A stretch of DNA of 64,000 nt from a virus, in the IMG/VR virus record IMGVR_UViG_3300044611_001070, positions 1-64,000 of that record; one strand, 5' to 3'. Shown here one piece after another: positions 54,522 to 61,571 of this stretch. The first letter of the stretch is position 1, and every line of letters begins with the position of its first letter. The position numbers and the translations under genes are program-made. The notes below the pieces were generated by a model, which saw nothing but the letters and a program-made list of their open reading frames with translations, was not told the DNA's origin and made no database searches.

Positions 54522-55130
54522 ATGAGAACACCAATGAAAAACTCACCTAAAGTATTGGGATTAGACATCTCAACTAAAACAATAGGGTGGGCACTTTTTG
54601 ATATTAAAACACAAGATTTATTAGAATTAACTCACGTATCTCCAAGACCTAAAAATAAAGATACTGATGAAAATAAGATGTTAGAATTAATATTAAAATC
54701 TGAAGTATTTAAAACTAAATTAGAGGATTATAAAAAATTAGGGATTGTAAGTGTTATTATTGAAGAACCATTATTAAACTCTAATAATGTTTATACAATC
54801 CAAACTTTATTAAGATTTAATACGTTAATATGTAAAACAATTTATGATGTTTTAGGTATCGTTCCTGAATTTATATCAACTTATAACTCAAGAAAATTTG
54901 CATTCCCTGAATTAGTTCAAGAAAACGATAAAAAGAAACACGTTTTATTTGGCGGACTTCCTAAGGACATTGATAAGAAAATGATCATATGGGAGTTGGT
55001 TGCAAAAAAAGAACCTCAGATCCAATGGCAATACACAAGAAACAATACTTTAAAGAAAGAAAACTTTGACCAAACAGATGCTTATGCTTGTGTGTTAGGT
55101 TATATGAGAAGTAAGGAAATTTGGAATTAA
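54522..55130 (+). CDS. RuvC-like Holliday-junction resolvase
   Basis: A 202-residue RNase H-fold nuclease that would cut branched recombination intermediates before packaging. Acidic residues typical of the family are in place: GLDISTKTIGWALFD (Asp15), IIEEPL near 81-86, and QTDAYACVLGY near 184-194. Two ATGs (residues 1 and 5) are possible starts. It stands alone between the fibre genes and a minus-strand fibre cassette, with a strong terminator after it. Unlike T4, which uses endonuclease VII (gp49), this phage appears to use a RuvC-type enzyme. A transposase or Cas-like RNase H protein is much less likely at this size. Confidence 0.85.
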   Translation: MRTPMKNSPKVLGLDISTKTIGWALFDIKTQDLLELTHVSPRPKNKDTDENKMLELILKSEVFKTKLEDYKKLGIVSVIIEEPLLNSNNVYTIQTLLRFNTLICKTIYDVLGIVPEFISTYNSRKFAFPELVQENDKKKHVLFGGLPKDIDKKMIIWELVAKKEPQIQWQYTRNNTLKKENFDQTDAYACVLGYMRSKEIWN

Positions 55131-55156
55131 TATCGTTTAATTTACCGATAATTTAG

Positions 55157-55188
55157 AATATCGTCTTTTTAGACGATATTTTTTTTGT
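55157..55188 (+). terminator. Rho-independent terminator after the resolvase
   Basis: AATATCGTCT pairs perfectly with AGACGATATT around a TTTT loop, followed by a run of eight T. It starts 27 bases after the resolvase stop, in the converging gap before the minus-strand fibre gene. Confidence 0.92.
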
Positions 55189-55210
55189 CTTATATTTTTA
55201 ACCACAAATA

Positions 55211-56911
55211 CTATCCACTACATGGATATACTGCAATACATGCCGCACAACTATTTGTACCTACAAAAATAACTCCGGCACCAACGGGTGATCCAACAGA
55301 TGTAGAAACTGTAGTCCAACAATTATTATTGTAAACTACTCTTTGACCCGCAATAGTTCCTGAAGGTAATATTAAAATAATATCCGGACTAGCCAAACAA
55401 CAATCAGAAACTAACCATTTATCTCCACCTGTTTGAGTTAATGTTTGGGTAGGAGTAGGAGTTAAAGTTTTTGTTGGGGTTGGTGTTAATGTTTTTGTTG
55501 GGGTTGGTGTTAATGTTTGTGTTAATGTTTGAGTAGGAGTTTGTGTTAATGTTTGTGTTAATGTTTGAGTAGGAGTTTGTGTTAATGTTTGTGTGGGGGT
55601 AGATGTTAATGTTTGAGTAGGGGTAGGAGTTAATGTTTGCGTAGGGGTAGATGTTAATGTTTGTGTTAACGTTGGAGTTGGAGTTAACGTTGGTGTTGGT
55701 GTTGACGTTTTTGTTGGTGTAAGTGTTGGTGTGGACGTTAGTGTTGGTGTAGGAGTTAATGTTTGAGTAGGGGTAAGTGTTGGTGTCGGTGTAGGAATAA
55801 TACATTCAGAACACGAACCTTCTGATTCAAGACCTAAAATATCTGTTAAAACTATAGTAGAAATTCCGGCAATATTATCAACAAAACCATCATAAATTAT
55901 ACAAGTTGATATACCATCAACAAATGATTGGTATACATATCCTTCATCTGGTGTATTACCTAAAGGATCTAAAACAACATCTGTTGTGTAATATAAAAAT
56001 CCTGTGTAACATTCTTTAAATCTTTTACTACCTGAACATTTAATATATTCATCAAATGTGTTAAACACAACAGATCCATCAAAATTACAATTATATTGTG
56101 GTGATATAGTCGGTGTTGGTGTTGGTGTTTTTGTTGGTGTTGGTGTTGGTGTTAAAAAACTTACAACTACTGAAATTCCTACACCTCCACAAATTTCAGT
56201 TGCGGTTGGTGTTGGAGTTGGTGTTGGATCTGGTGTATTTGTAAGTGTTGGAGTAGGAGTTAAAGGTAACTCACAATCAAACGCAACCTCAAAAGATATT
56301 GGTTGACAATATTGTGTTGTTGTTGGTGTTGGAGTGGGACAAGCCCCATAGTTAAAAAAACTATTACATAAATTAGGGCAATGGTCAAAACAAGGAGACG
56401 CTCCAAATAATAAACAATCACCACCTAACGAATTTGATAAACACCAAGAATTTTCCGATGAAGAAAAAAATATGTAATATCCGTTATTTCCTGACCAATA
56501 ATTATTAGAATTATATGTCCCCCCACTATAATAGTTATCATAATATGGTTCAACATCTACACAATAAGATATTGAGCATGATGAAGGTGTCAATGTTGGT
56601 GTTGACGTTAATGTTGGTGTTGGTGTTAATGTTGGAGTTGCCGTTGGTGTACATTCAGGACAATCACAACATACAATTTCCACGATACCACCTTTACTTG
56701 CATCATAATAATAGATATTATTACCATCACTAAAATATATATCCGCTGGAAAAGTGGTACCAGTACAAAATGGATCATAATATAGATCCCCACTTAATAG
56801 GTCTAAACTATCGCCATAAATTGCGGTGGGGTACGGGACAGGATGTGATGGTTCACATATATCATCTATACTATTACTTAACTTAAAAGAACCTAAAAGA
56901 TTACACGCCAT
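55211..56911 (-). CDS. Minus-strand tail fibre with Cys-rich modules and Pro-Thr stalk
   Basis: The 566-residue protein alternates small Cys-rich beta modules with Pro-Thr linkers. An N-terminal module ends in CCDCPEC near 80-86, followed by [19 protein letters not shown], and a second module (about 108-195) is rich in Tyr/Ser/Asn. Shorter linkers, then a third module (about 275-370), lead to a long stalk TPTQTLTPT (about 373-494). A C-terminal tip domain follows, beginning DKWLVSDCC (about 497-566). It is fibre material encoded opposite to all other structural genes. It overlaps the upstream small gene by one base (TAATG), so it is translated with it. Confidence 0.85.
   Translation of the reverse strand: MACNLLGSFKLSNSIDDICEPSHPVPYPTAIYGDSLDLLSGDLYYDPFCTGTTFPADIYFSDGNNIYYYDASKGGIVEIVCCDCPECTPTATPTLTPTPTLTSTPTLTPSSCSISYCVDVEPYYDNYYSGGTYNSNNYWSGNNGYYIFFSSSENSWCLSNSLGGDCLLFGASPCFDHCPNLCNSFFNYGACPTPTPTTTQYCQPISFEVAFDCELPLTPTPTLTNTPDPTPTPTPTATEICGGVGISVVVSFLTPTPTPTKTPTPTPTISPQYNCNFDGSVVFNTFDEYIKCSGSKRFKECYTGFLYYTTDVVLDPLGNTPDEGYVYQSFVDGISTCIIYDGFVDNIAGISTIVLTDILGLESEGSCSECIIPTPTPTLTPTQTLTPTPTLTSTPTLTPTKTSTPTPTLTPTPTLTQTLTSTPTQTLTPTPTQTLTSTPTQTLTQTPTQTLTQTLTQTPTQTLTQTLTPTPTKTLTPTPTKTLTPTPTQTLTQTGGDKWLVSDCCLASPDIILILPSGTIAGQRVVYNNNCWTTVSTSVGSPVGAGVIFVGTNSCAACIAVYPCSG
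55431..55796 (-). repeat. Pro-Thr coding repeat, inverse copy of the 48.4-kb repeat
   Basis: Same unit type as 48433-49074, on the opposite strand. The 19-mer CTCCTACTCAAACATTAAC (minus strand) lies at 55521-55539 and 55557-55575, and its codon phase matches that in the plus-strand adhesin (ACT-CCT-ACT-CAA). It lies near the end of its fibre gene, like its partner. Confidence 0.92.
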
Positions 56912-57132
56912 TATATATTAATATTTTCTATTATCACACAATCGTTATCATCAATTACTTTAACCACAAAATTTGTTAATGAGGAAAAAATTGATGGAAT
57001 TATAAAAGAATACGGTAAATTACCACTATTGATGGTTGATACATATATACAAGTTGTGTATCCTGTATCACATACGTAAACATCATATGATGGTATTCCG
57101 GTTATTGAAGTAATTGTAATTTGCGTACTCAT
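56911..57132 (-). CDS. Small beta-rich protein upstream of the minus-strand fibre
   Basis: A 73-residue protein starting MSTQITITSITGIPSYDVYV, with two Cys eight residues apart and I-P-S-Y-D-V-Y-V-C-D-T-G-Y-T-T-C. The C-terminal half (FVVKVIDDNDCVIIENINI) resembles a single SprB-like half-unit, V-x-V-x-D-x-x-x-C. It may be a fibre-attachment cap or the short first part of the fibre. It begins 17 bases after a minus-strand TATTTATA motif and is coupled to the fibre gene. I know of no function. Confidence 0.7.
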   Translation of the reverse strand: MSTQITITSITGIPSYDVYVCDTGYTTCIYVSTINSGNLPYSFIIPSIFSSLTNFVVKVIDDNDCVIIENINI

Positions 57133-57149
57133 ATATTTTTATTCTATTG

Positions 57150-57157
57150 TATAAATA
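57150..57157 (-). promoter_or_regulatory. TATTTATA motif on the minus strand, candidate late promoter of the fibre cassette
   Basis: Plus strand TATAAATA, so TATTTATA reads toward the minus-strand fibre genes, 17 bases before their first ATG. The motif follows the orientation of the gene, which argues that it is functional. The plus-strand reading also equals the T4 late-promoter consensus, an ambiguity to keep in mind. Confidence 0.5.
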
Positions 57158-57218
57158 TAGTGGGAATGAAAAACTTGTGAAGTTGATTAACCGAATTAAT
57201 TTACCTATATTACTAAAG

Positions 57219-58118
57219 ATGGAAGAAAATGATGCGATTGTTGAATTATTGGAGGACCTTTTGGGTGACCACGGACTTCACTACCCCAATAAGGGTCAGA
57301 TATCTTTCAATTGCCCTGTCTGTGATGATGATAGGAATAAACATAATTTAGAAATAAATTACGTAAATAATGTGTACAAATGTTGGTCTTGTGGTGATGT
57401 GGATGGAACTCACGGATCTTTGGGAAAACTTTTTGATAAGTACGGAAACAAGAAATTAAAGAAACTATATAATGTCTTAAAACCTGAGACGGTACAACCA
57501 AGACAAAAAAGAACAAAAAAATTAACACTTCCTGAAGGGTTCACGTTATTTACGGAGTCAAGTCCGGTATATCCAGTAAGAAGACAAGCATATAATTATT
57601 TAAAAAGTAGGGGAATAACAGATGAAATCATTAAGAAATATAATATTGGCTTTTGTGATCGTGGTAGTCATACAGGTCGTATTGTTGTACCATCATATGA
57701 TGGTAAAGGAGAGTTAAATTATTATGTTGCCCGTAGTTGGGACACAAAAAGTAAATTTAAATATAAGAACCCTGAGGCAGAGAAAGACATAATAATCTTC
57801 AATGAAAGATTAATAGATTGGGATAAAGACATTTATTTAGTTGAGGGAGTATTTGATGGATTCTTCTTGGATAATTCAATTCCAATGTTAGGTAAACATA
57901 TGTCGGAACTTTTATTTGAAAAAATATATATGAAATCTAAGGGGAATGTGATAATTGCTCTCGACGGTGATGCTTGGGATAACTCAATAAAACTATATCG
58001 TGAACTTAATGGTGGTGAGTTATATGAACGAATTAAGATTGTTCATTTACCTATGGACCAAGATGTATGTGATTTAAGAGGAAATATAAACGAATACTTC
58101 GTAAAATTAAAAGATTAA
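57219..58118 (+). CDS. DNA primase, gp61/DnaG-type
   Basis: I choose ATG 57219 (299 residues); a TTG at 57147 would add 24 residues but reads through the fibre-cassette promoter motif. A zinc-binding site is formed by CPVC (32-35) and CWSC (55-58). A TOPRIM catalytic domain follows: IYLVEGVFDGFF (about 208-219, catalytic Glu), then VIIALDGDAWDNS near 245-257 with the D-x-D pair. It would make RNA primers with the gp41-type helicase. It stands divergently from the minus-strand fibre cassette. T4 gp61 has 342 residues, so it is slightly short but complete. Confidence 0.87.
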   Translation: MEENDAIVELLEDLLGDHGLHYPNKGQISFNCPVCDDDRNKHNLEINYVNNVYKCWSCGDVDGTHGSLGKLFDKYGNKKLKKLYNVLKPETVQPRQKRTKKLTLPEGFTLFTESSPVYPVRRQAYNYLKSRGITDEIIKKYNIGFCDRGSHTGRIVVPSYDGKGELNYYVARSWDTKSKFKYKNPEAEKDIIIFNERLIDWDKDIYLVEGVFDGFFLDNSIPMLGKHMSELLFEKIYMKSKGNVIIALDGDAWDNSIKLYRELNGGELYERIKIVHLPMDQDVCDLRGNINEYFVKLKD

Positions 58119-58972
58119 TGGATTTAAAAAAAATATCTGAAGAGATCAGAGAAATCATATCAGAAAAACAAAAAGAGTTTCAATTAACATTTGAAGAGGA
58201 CGCTCATAAATATACCATGTTAGACATAAATGGTAAATTAAGAGATGATTTTCCTTCTGTTTCTAAATTGATGAAATATTTCTATACGGAATTTGATTCT
58301 GAAGGAATTTCATTTAGAAAGGCGAATGGTGATCCTTATGAGCAACAACGATTGTTGGAGGAATGGGCTGCCGCTGGAACATATTCCACAAATATGGGTT
58401 CTCGTGTTCACTTCATATTAGAAAAACATACATTAGAAGAATTTGGTATTGGTAAAGAAGTAAGACAACCAATTTATGAATGTGATGCAGAACAGATAGT
58501 AAAAGGAGATACTATGGTTGTTGCTGGTAAACGATACATTGATTTACTTAAAGAACGTAATTGTATTTTACTTGATACGGAGATGGTTTTAGGTCACCCT
58601 GAATTAGGGTACACAGGACAACCCGATAAGGTATGGTTGATTATTGGTGTTAATGGTGATCTTGGTATTTTGATTACGGATTGGAAGACAAACAAACCTA
58701 AAAACTTTGAAAAGAATAATTACACAAAACCAATGAAAAGACCATTTGAGGATTTACCTGATAACGCTCTTGGTCACTATAACACACAATTACCATTCTA
58801 TGGTAAACTATTATTAAAAATGTTGGAAGGGACAAAATATGAGAACATTAAATTGATGGGATGTATTGTTGTGTTATTAACTGAAGAAAGAGAATTTGTT
58901 GAACATAGAGTTGCAAAGAAAACAATTAACACAATTCTTGAAATGGATATGAAAAAGTATTTGACAAAATAA
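58118..58972 (+). CDS. PD-(D/E)XK nuclease, RecB/Cas4-like
   Basis: The 284-residue protein shows the RecB-family nuclease motifs: GSRVHFILEKH (about 90-100; motif with His), then an acidic residue in LDTEMVLGHPELGYTGQPDK (G-x-x-D), ILITDWKTNKPKNF (the D-x-K pair, about 188-201), and Y-N-T-Q-L-P-F-Y-G-K-L (Q-x-x-x-Y). Such phage exonucleases act in recombination or DNA processing. It starts one base inside the primase stop (TAATG), so both are made together. No iron-sulfur Cys set of Cas4 is seen, so the role in a CRISPR system is not supported. Confidence 0.82.
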   Translation: MDLKKISEEIREIISEKQKEFQLTFEEDAHKYTMLDINGKLRDDFPSVSKLMKYFYTEFDSEGISFRKANGDPYEQQRLLEEWAAAGTYSTNMGSRVHFILEKHTLEEFGIGKEVRQPIYECDAEQIVKGDTMVVAGKRYIDLLKERNCILLDTEMVLGHPELGYTGQPDKVWLIIGVNGDLGILITDWKTNKPKNFEKNNYTKPMKRPFEDLPDNALGHYNTQLPFYGKLLLKMLEGTKYENIKLMGCIVVLLTEEREFVEHRVAKKTINTILEMDMKKYLTK

Positions 58973-58994
58973 ATAAATTAAACTATATTATAGT

Positions 58995-59084
58995 ATGGAA
59001 TCTACAATAACACCAATTTGGTACACCAACACTAGTTGGGACACCGAAACAATTAAAATAAACGTAAATTATATTATAAAATGA
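58995..59084 (+). CDS. Very small ORF coupled to the zinc-ribbon gene
   Basis: A 29-residue frame starting ATG 58995 after an A-rich leader, with a stop that overlaps the next start as ATGA. The product is Thr/Ile/Trp-rich and not recognised. The exact overlap with the following gene, together with the same arrangement further on, argues for a translated small gene or leader peptide. Confidence 0.4.
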   Translation: MESTITPIWYTNTSWDTETIKINVNYIIK

Positions 59085-59299
59085 TTGATGATAATATCAT
59101 AAGACCCAAGATTAATCTTAGGGAACAACCAACTATCCTTTGCGAGGAGTGTGGATCAAAATTCTTCAAAGAAGTAACTATGTTGAAGAAAGTACCTAAA
59201 TTGTTAACAGGAAGCCCGGAAGATACAATTGTACCATTCCCAACTTATATGTGTAATAGTTGTGGATTTGTGAATGAAGAATTCTTAATTTTTGAATAA
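59081..59299 (+). CDS. Small zinc-ribbon protein
   Basis: The 72-residue protein has two Cys pairs: C-E-E-C at 21-24 and C-N-S-C at 58-61, with the typical spacing of a zinc ribbon and G after each pair. Such phage proteins may bind nucleic acid or the host RNA polymerase; nothing here tells which. It overlaps a 29-residue frame before it (ATGA) and a 48-residue gene after it (TAATG). Confidence 0.8.
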   Translation: MIDDNIIRPKINLREQPTILCEECGSKFFKEVTMLKKVPKLLTGSPEDTIVPFPTYMCNSCGFVNEEFLIFE

Positions 59300-59445
59300 T
59301 GGATATTGGTAAAATGACAATAACTGAAGCTTACCCACATCTTAATAGTGTGGCATTATCATATGGTTTAAAATTAAACAGAGCAAAAGATTTTAAATTT
59401 GCAAGAATTATTTTAGTAAATCTTTATAATAGAGAATTGATATGA
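59299..59445 (+). CDS. Small helical protein, unknown
   Basis: A 48-residue frame beginning MDIGKMTITEAYPHLNSVAL, mostly helical and basic at the end (AKDFKFARIILVNLYNREL). It overlaps the upstream zinc-ribbon stop by one base and the downstream start by four bases (ATGA). Such precise tiling on both sides makes it very likely a real gene, though it is short. There is no recognised family. Confidence 0.65.
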   Translation: MDIGKMTITEAYPHLNSVALSYGLKLNRAKDFKFARIILVNLYNRELI

Positions 59446-59657
59446 CACATAAAGAATTTTATATTTGGTTAGAAGGTTACTTGTATGGTAAACTTGAAAA
59501 TAAACACATAGAAATTACGCCTATTGTAGAAAAAATGGGTCAAGTAAAAGATAATGAATTTAAAAGTAATATGTTACCTTTTCAAAATATACCTATTCCT
59601 GTAAATCCATTCCCAATAGAAGATGATTTGGGATATCCACCAAAAATAGTAATGTAA
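59442..59657 (+). CDS. Small conserved phage protein (FYIWLEG-type)
   Basis: A 71-residue protein starting MTHKEFYIWLEGYLYGKLEN. The K-E-F-Y-x-W-L-x-G opening is, as I remember it, a recurrent theme in small phage proteins of unknown function. The rest is Pro-rich at the C-terminus (I-P-I-P-V-N-P-F-P-I). It overlaps the previous gene by ATGA and is followed two bases later by the acetyltransferase-like gene. Confidence 0.7.
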   Translation: MTHKEFYIWLEGYLYGKLENKHIEITPIVEKMGQVKDNEFKSNMLPFQNIPIPVNPFPIEDDLGYPPKIVM

Positions 59658-59659
59658 TT

Positions 59660-59992
59660 ATGATTGAAGATATTAAAGTTATACACCTTAAGAGTAACGC
59701 ACAACAACTTGAAACATGGATTGCCATGTTAAATGGTGAAATTATAGGTCACATATATATGGAACGAGAAGAGAGTAATAAAATAAAATTCTTAGATGCT
59801 TGGGTACATGAGGAACATAGACTAAAAGGTGTTTTTAGAATGTTGTGGGATACTAGGTGGGAATATGTTAAAACTCGTTATAGTGGATATACAGTATATG
59901 CTTGGTGTAAACCAAGTTCATTACCATTATTAATTGAAAAAGGATTCACTGAAGGTGAGACATCAACTTATGTTGAAAAAACAATAACATAA
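59660..59992 (+). CDS. GNAT-type acetyltransferase-like protein
   Basis: The 110-residue protein fits a short GNAT fold: beta strand I-I-G-H-I-Y-M-E, then KFLDAWVHEEHRLKGVFRML (about 42-61, with H-R-L-K-G in the acetyl-CoA loop region), a helix, then YTVYAWCKPSSLPLLIEKGF (about 77-96), the classic last strand and helix. GNAT enzymes transfer acyl groups; the target here is unknown. It is shorter than typical GNATs (about 140-170), so N-terminal elements may be reduced. It lies in the small-gene cluster. Confidence 0.7.
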   Translation: MIEDIKVIHLKSNAQQLETWIAMLNGEIIGHIYMEREESNKIKFLDAWVHEEHRLKGVFRMLWDTRWEYVKTRYSGYTVYAWCKPSSLPLLIEKGFTEGETSTYVEKTIT

Positions 59993-60005
59993 ATAAATTA
60001 AAACT

Positions 60006-60341
60006 ATGAAAAACTTATTAACCATCATTATTAGTACATCAATTCTTATTGGTATATTTGCATCCATTATTAATAATAGAGCGAATACCAAATTCAGTGG
60101 AGTAATAAAAGATAAAGAAAGAATAATTGACAGTCTTAAAAAAAATCCTCATATAGACACTCTATGGTTATCATTACCTGAAGACTCCATCAAGGTTCAA
60201 ATAGAAAAACAATTAAAAAAAATTCAATCTCAAAGGGATAGAAATCGGGCGTTGAAAGAATATATTATTTTATTAGAAAATGAAAACCAATTTTTAGGTA
60301 GTGTTCTTGCAGAAAAAGAATTAAAAGACGGTATCAAATAA
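60006..60341 (+). CDS. Membrane-anchored coiled-coil protein, possible inner spanin
   Basis: The 111-residue protein opens with MKNLLTIIISTSILIGIFAS, one hydrophobic helix with a short basic start. A long charged coiled coil follows (about 60-105, LKKIQSQRDRNRALKEY). This is the layout of an Rz-like inner-membrane spanin: an N-terminal anchor and a periplasmic helix. No holin, endolysin or outer spanin was identified in the window, so this is a weak call; many small phage membrane proteins look alike. It is preceded by an A-rich leader with the recurring AATAAATTA. Confidence 0.6.
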   Translation: MKNLLTIIISTSILIGIFASIINNRANTKFSGVIKDKERIIDSLKKNPHIDTLWLSLPEDSIKVQIEKQLKKIQSQRDRNRALKEYIILLENENQFLGSVLAEKELKDGIK

Positions 60342-60367
60342 TAAATAAATTACTAAAAACATAAAAA

Positions 60368-60583
60368 ATGAAAAGATATCCCGCATTATTCATTAAATGG
60401 TTGGCTAACCGTTTTGGATACAAAATAGGAATGATTAAAATTGATGGTAATAAGAAACGTGGTAAAAGAGAAACTTTCGTACCTCACACAAGAATTGAGG
60501 GTGATTTAGAGATATTGAGATATTTGGATATCTCAGGATACCTCTTTAAAAAAGAACCATTTAATAGAAGTAAAAATGATTGA
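60368..60583 (+). CDS. Small basic protein, unknown
   Basis: A 71-residue, Lys/Arg-rich soluble protein (KIDGNKKRGKRETFVPHTRI near 24-43) that could bind nucleic acid. It is not recognised. It overlaps the next small frame by a few bases and belongs to the 59-60.7 kb cluster of short genes on one transcript. Confidence 0.65.
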   Translation: MKRYPALFIKWLANRFGYKIGMIKIDGNKKRGKRETFVPHTRIEGDLEILRYLDISGYLFKKEPFNRSKND

Positions 60584-60677
60584 TATGTTATATAGATTAA
60601 GATACAAATTATTAAAATATGTGTTGTATAATCAACGTAAGATTAATAAAACAACAAAGATTACCCTAAACGATTAA
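60576..60677 (+). CDS. Very small basic ORF before the cysteine synthase
   Basis: A 33-residue frame (MIDMLYRLRYKLLKYVLYNQ, then basic) overlapping the upstream gene by 8 bases and ending 12 bases before the cysteine-synthase start. It has an amphipathic helix with Arg/Lys and Tyr. It may be a real microprotein or a leader; the case rests only on position and lack of other coding use. Confidence 0.35.
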   Translation: MIDMLYRLRYKLLKYVLYNQRKINKTTKITLND

Positions 60678-60689
60678 ACTTAATTTAAA

Positions 60690-61571
60690 TTGGAAAATTA
60701 TTTAGAGGTGGGACAAACACCACTTATCCCTATTGATATTGATGGAGTTATTATTTGGGGTAAGGCAGAATTTATGAACCCATCAGGATCTGTTAAAGAC
60801 AGACCAATCAAAAACATTTTAACACGAGCGGTAGAGAATGGTTTATTATCCAAAGGAGGTACCGTTGTTGAAGCAACTAGTGGAAACGCAGGTATTTCAT
60901 TTGCTATGTATTGTGCCGAAATGGGGTTTAAATGTGTTATTGTAATGCCATCTAACATGAGTGAAGAACGTAAAAAAATGTTACGTCTATATGGTGCGGA
61001 ACTTATTGAAGTTGGACCTGGTGATTTTGATTCTGCAATTAAATTAAGAGATGAGTTGGCAGAAAAAAATGGATGGTTTAATGGAAATCAATTTGCATCG
61101 CCTTGGAATATAGAGGCTCATAAAGAAGGGACAGGTGTTGAACTAATGTATCAGGCAATTAGTAATAAAATTAGACCATCTGCATTTGTATTAGGAACTG
61201 GTACTGGTGGAACACTAATGGGAGCGGGAGAAACACTTAAAAATTTTTATTATGATATGGAAATTGTTGCGGTTGAACCTTCAGAGTCACCAGTAATGAG
61301 TGGAGGAGAATCAGGATTACATGGGATTCAGGGGATCGGAGACGGTTCTAAGTTTATGGTTGATTTAGATTTTGTTGACCACATTATTACAATATCAACA
61401 GAAGAGGCGACTCAAATGAGTCGTAGATTATCTAAAGATTATGGAATTTTTGTTGGAATTTCTGCGGGAGCAAATGTTTTGGCTTCAGTTAAATACGGAC
61501 AAAAGTTTGATAAGACAAACATTTTCACTATACTTTGTGATAGAGGAGACCGATACCTTTCAATATTATGA
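60690..61571 (+). CDS. Cysteine-synthase-like PLP enzyme (CysK/CysM family)
   Basis: The 293-residue protein has the fold-type II motifs of O-acetylserine sulfhydrylase. NPSGSVKDRP at 30-39 contains the PLP-binding Lys36, EATSGNAGIS at 61-70 binds the substrate carboxylate, GTGTGGTLMG near 168-177 binds the phosphate, then G-I-S-A-G-A-N, and C-D-R-G-D-R-Y-L-S near the end. The TTG start at 60690 is chosen because it places the E-V-G-Q-T-P-L segment, equivalent to I-G-N-T-P-L in the family, at the N-terminus, and no ATG precedes it. It would make cysteine from O-acetylserine and sulfide in the cell. A related beta-replacement function is possible. It overlaps the next gene by ATGA. Confidence 0.87.
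   Translation: MENYLEVGQTPLIPIDIDGVIIWGKAEFMNPSGSVKDRPIKNILTRAVENGLLSKGGTVVEATSGNAGISFAMYCAEMGFKCVIVMPSNMSEERKKMLRLYGAELIEVGPGDFDSAIKLRDELAEKNGWFNGNQFASPWNIEAHKEGTGVELMYQAISNKIRPSAFVLGTGTGGTLMGAGETLKNFYYDMEIVAVEPSESPVMSGGESGLHGIQGIGDGSKFMVDLDFVDHIITISTEEATQMSRRLSKDYGIFVGISAGANVLASVKYGQKFDKTNIFTILCDRGDRYLSIL

Noticed and set aside
55419-55805. Minus-strand frame of 128 residues made of Asn-Thr-Tyr units
   Set aside because: It is another reading phase of the Pro-Thr stalk repeat; the 566-residue frame covers it and has clear domains on both sides.
57147-57218. TTG extension of the primase by 24 residues
   Set aside because: It would start within the minus-strand promoter motif; ATG 57219 leaves the usual 31 residues before the zinc site.
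58118-58972. Cas4 nuclease of a CRISPR system
   Set aside because: RecB-type motifs are present but there is no iron-sulfur Cys set, array or other cas gene.
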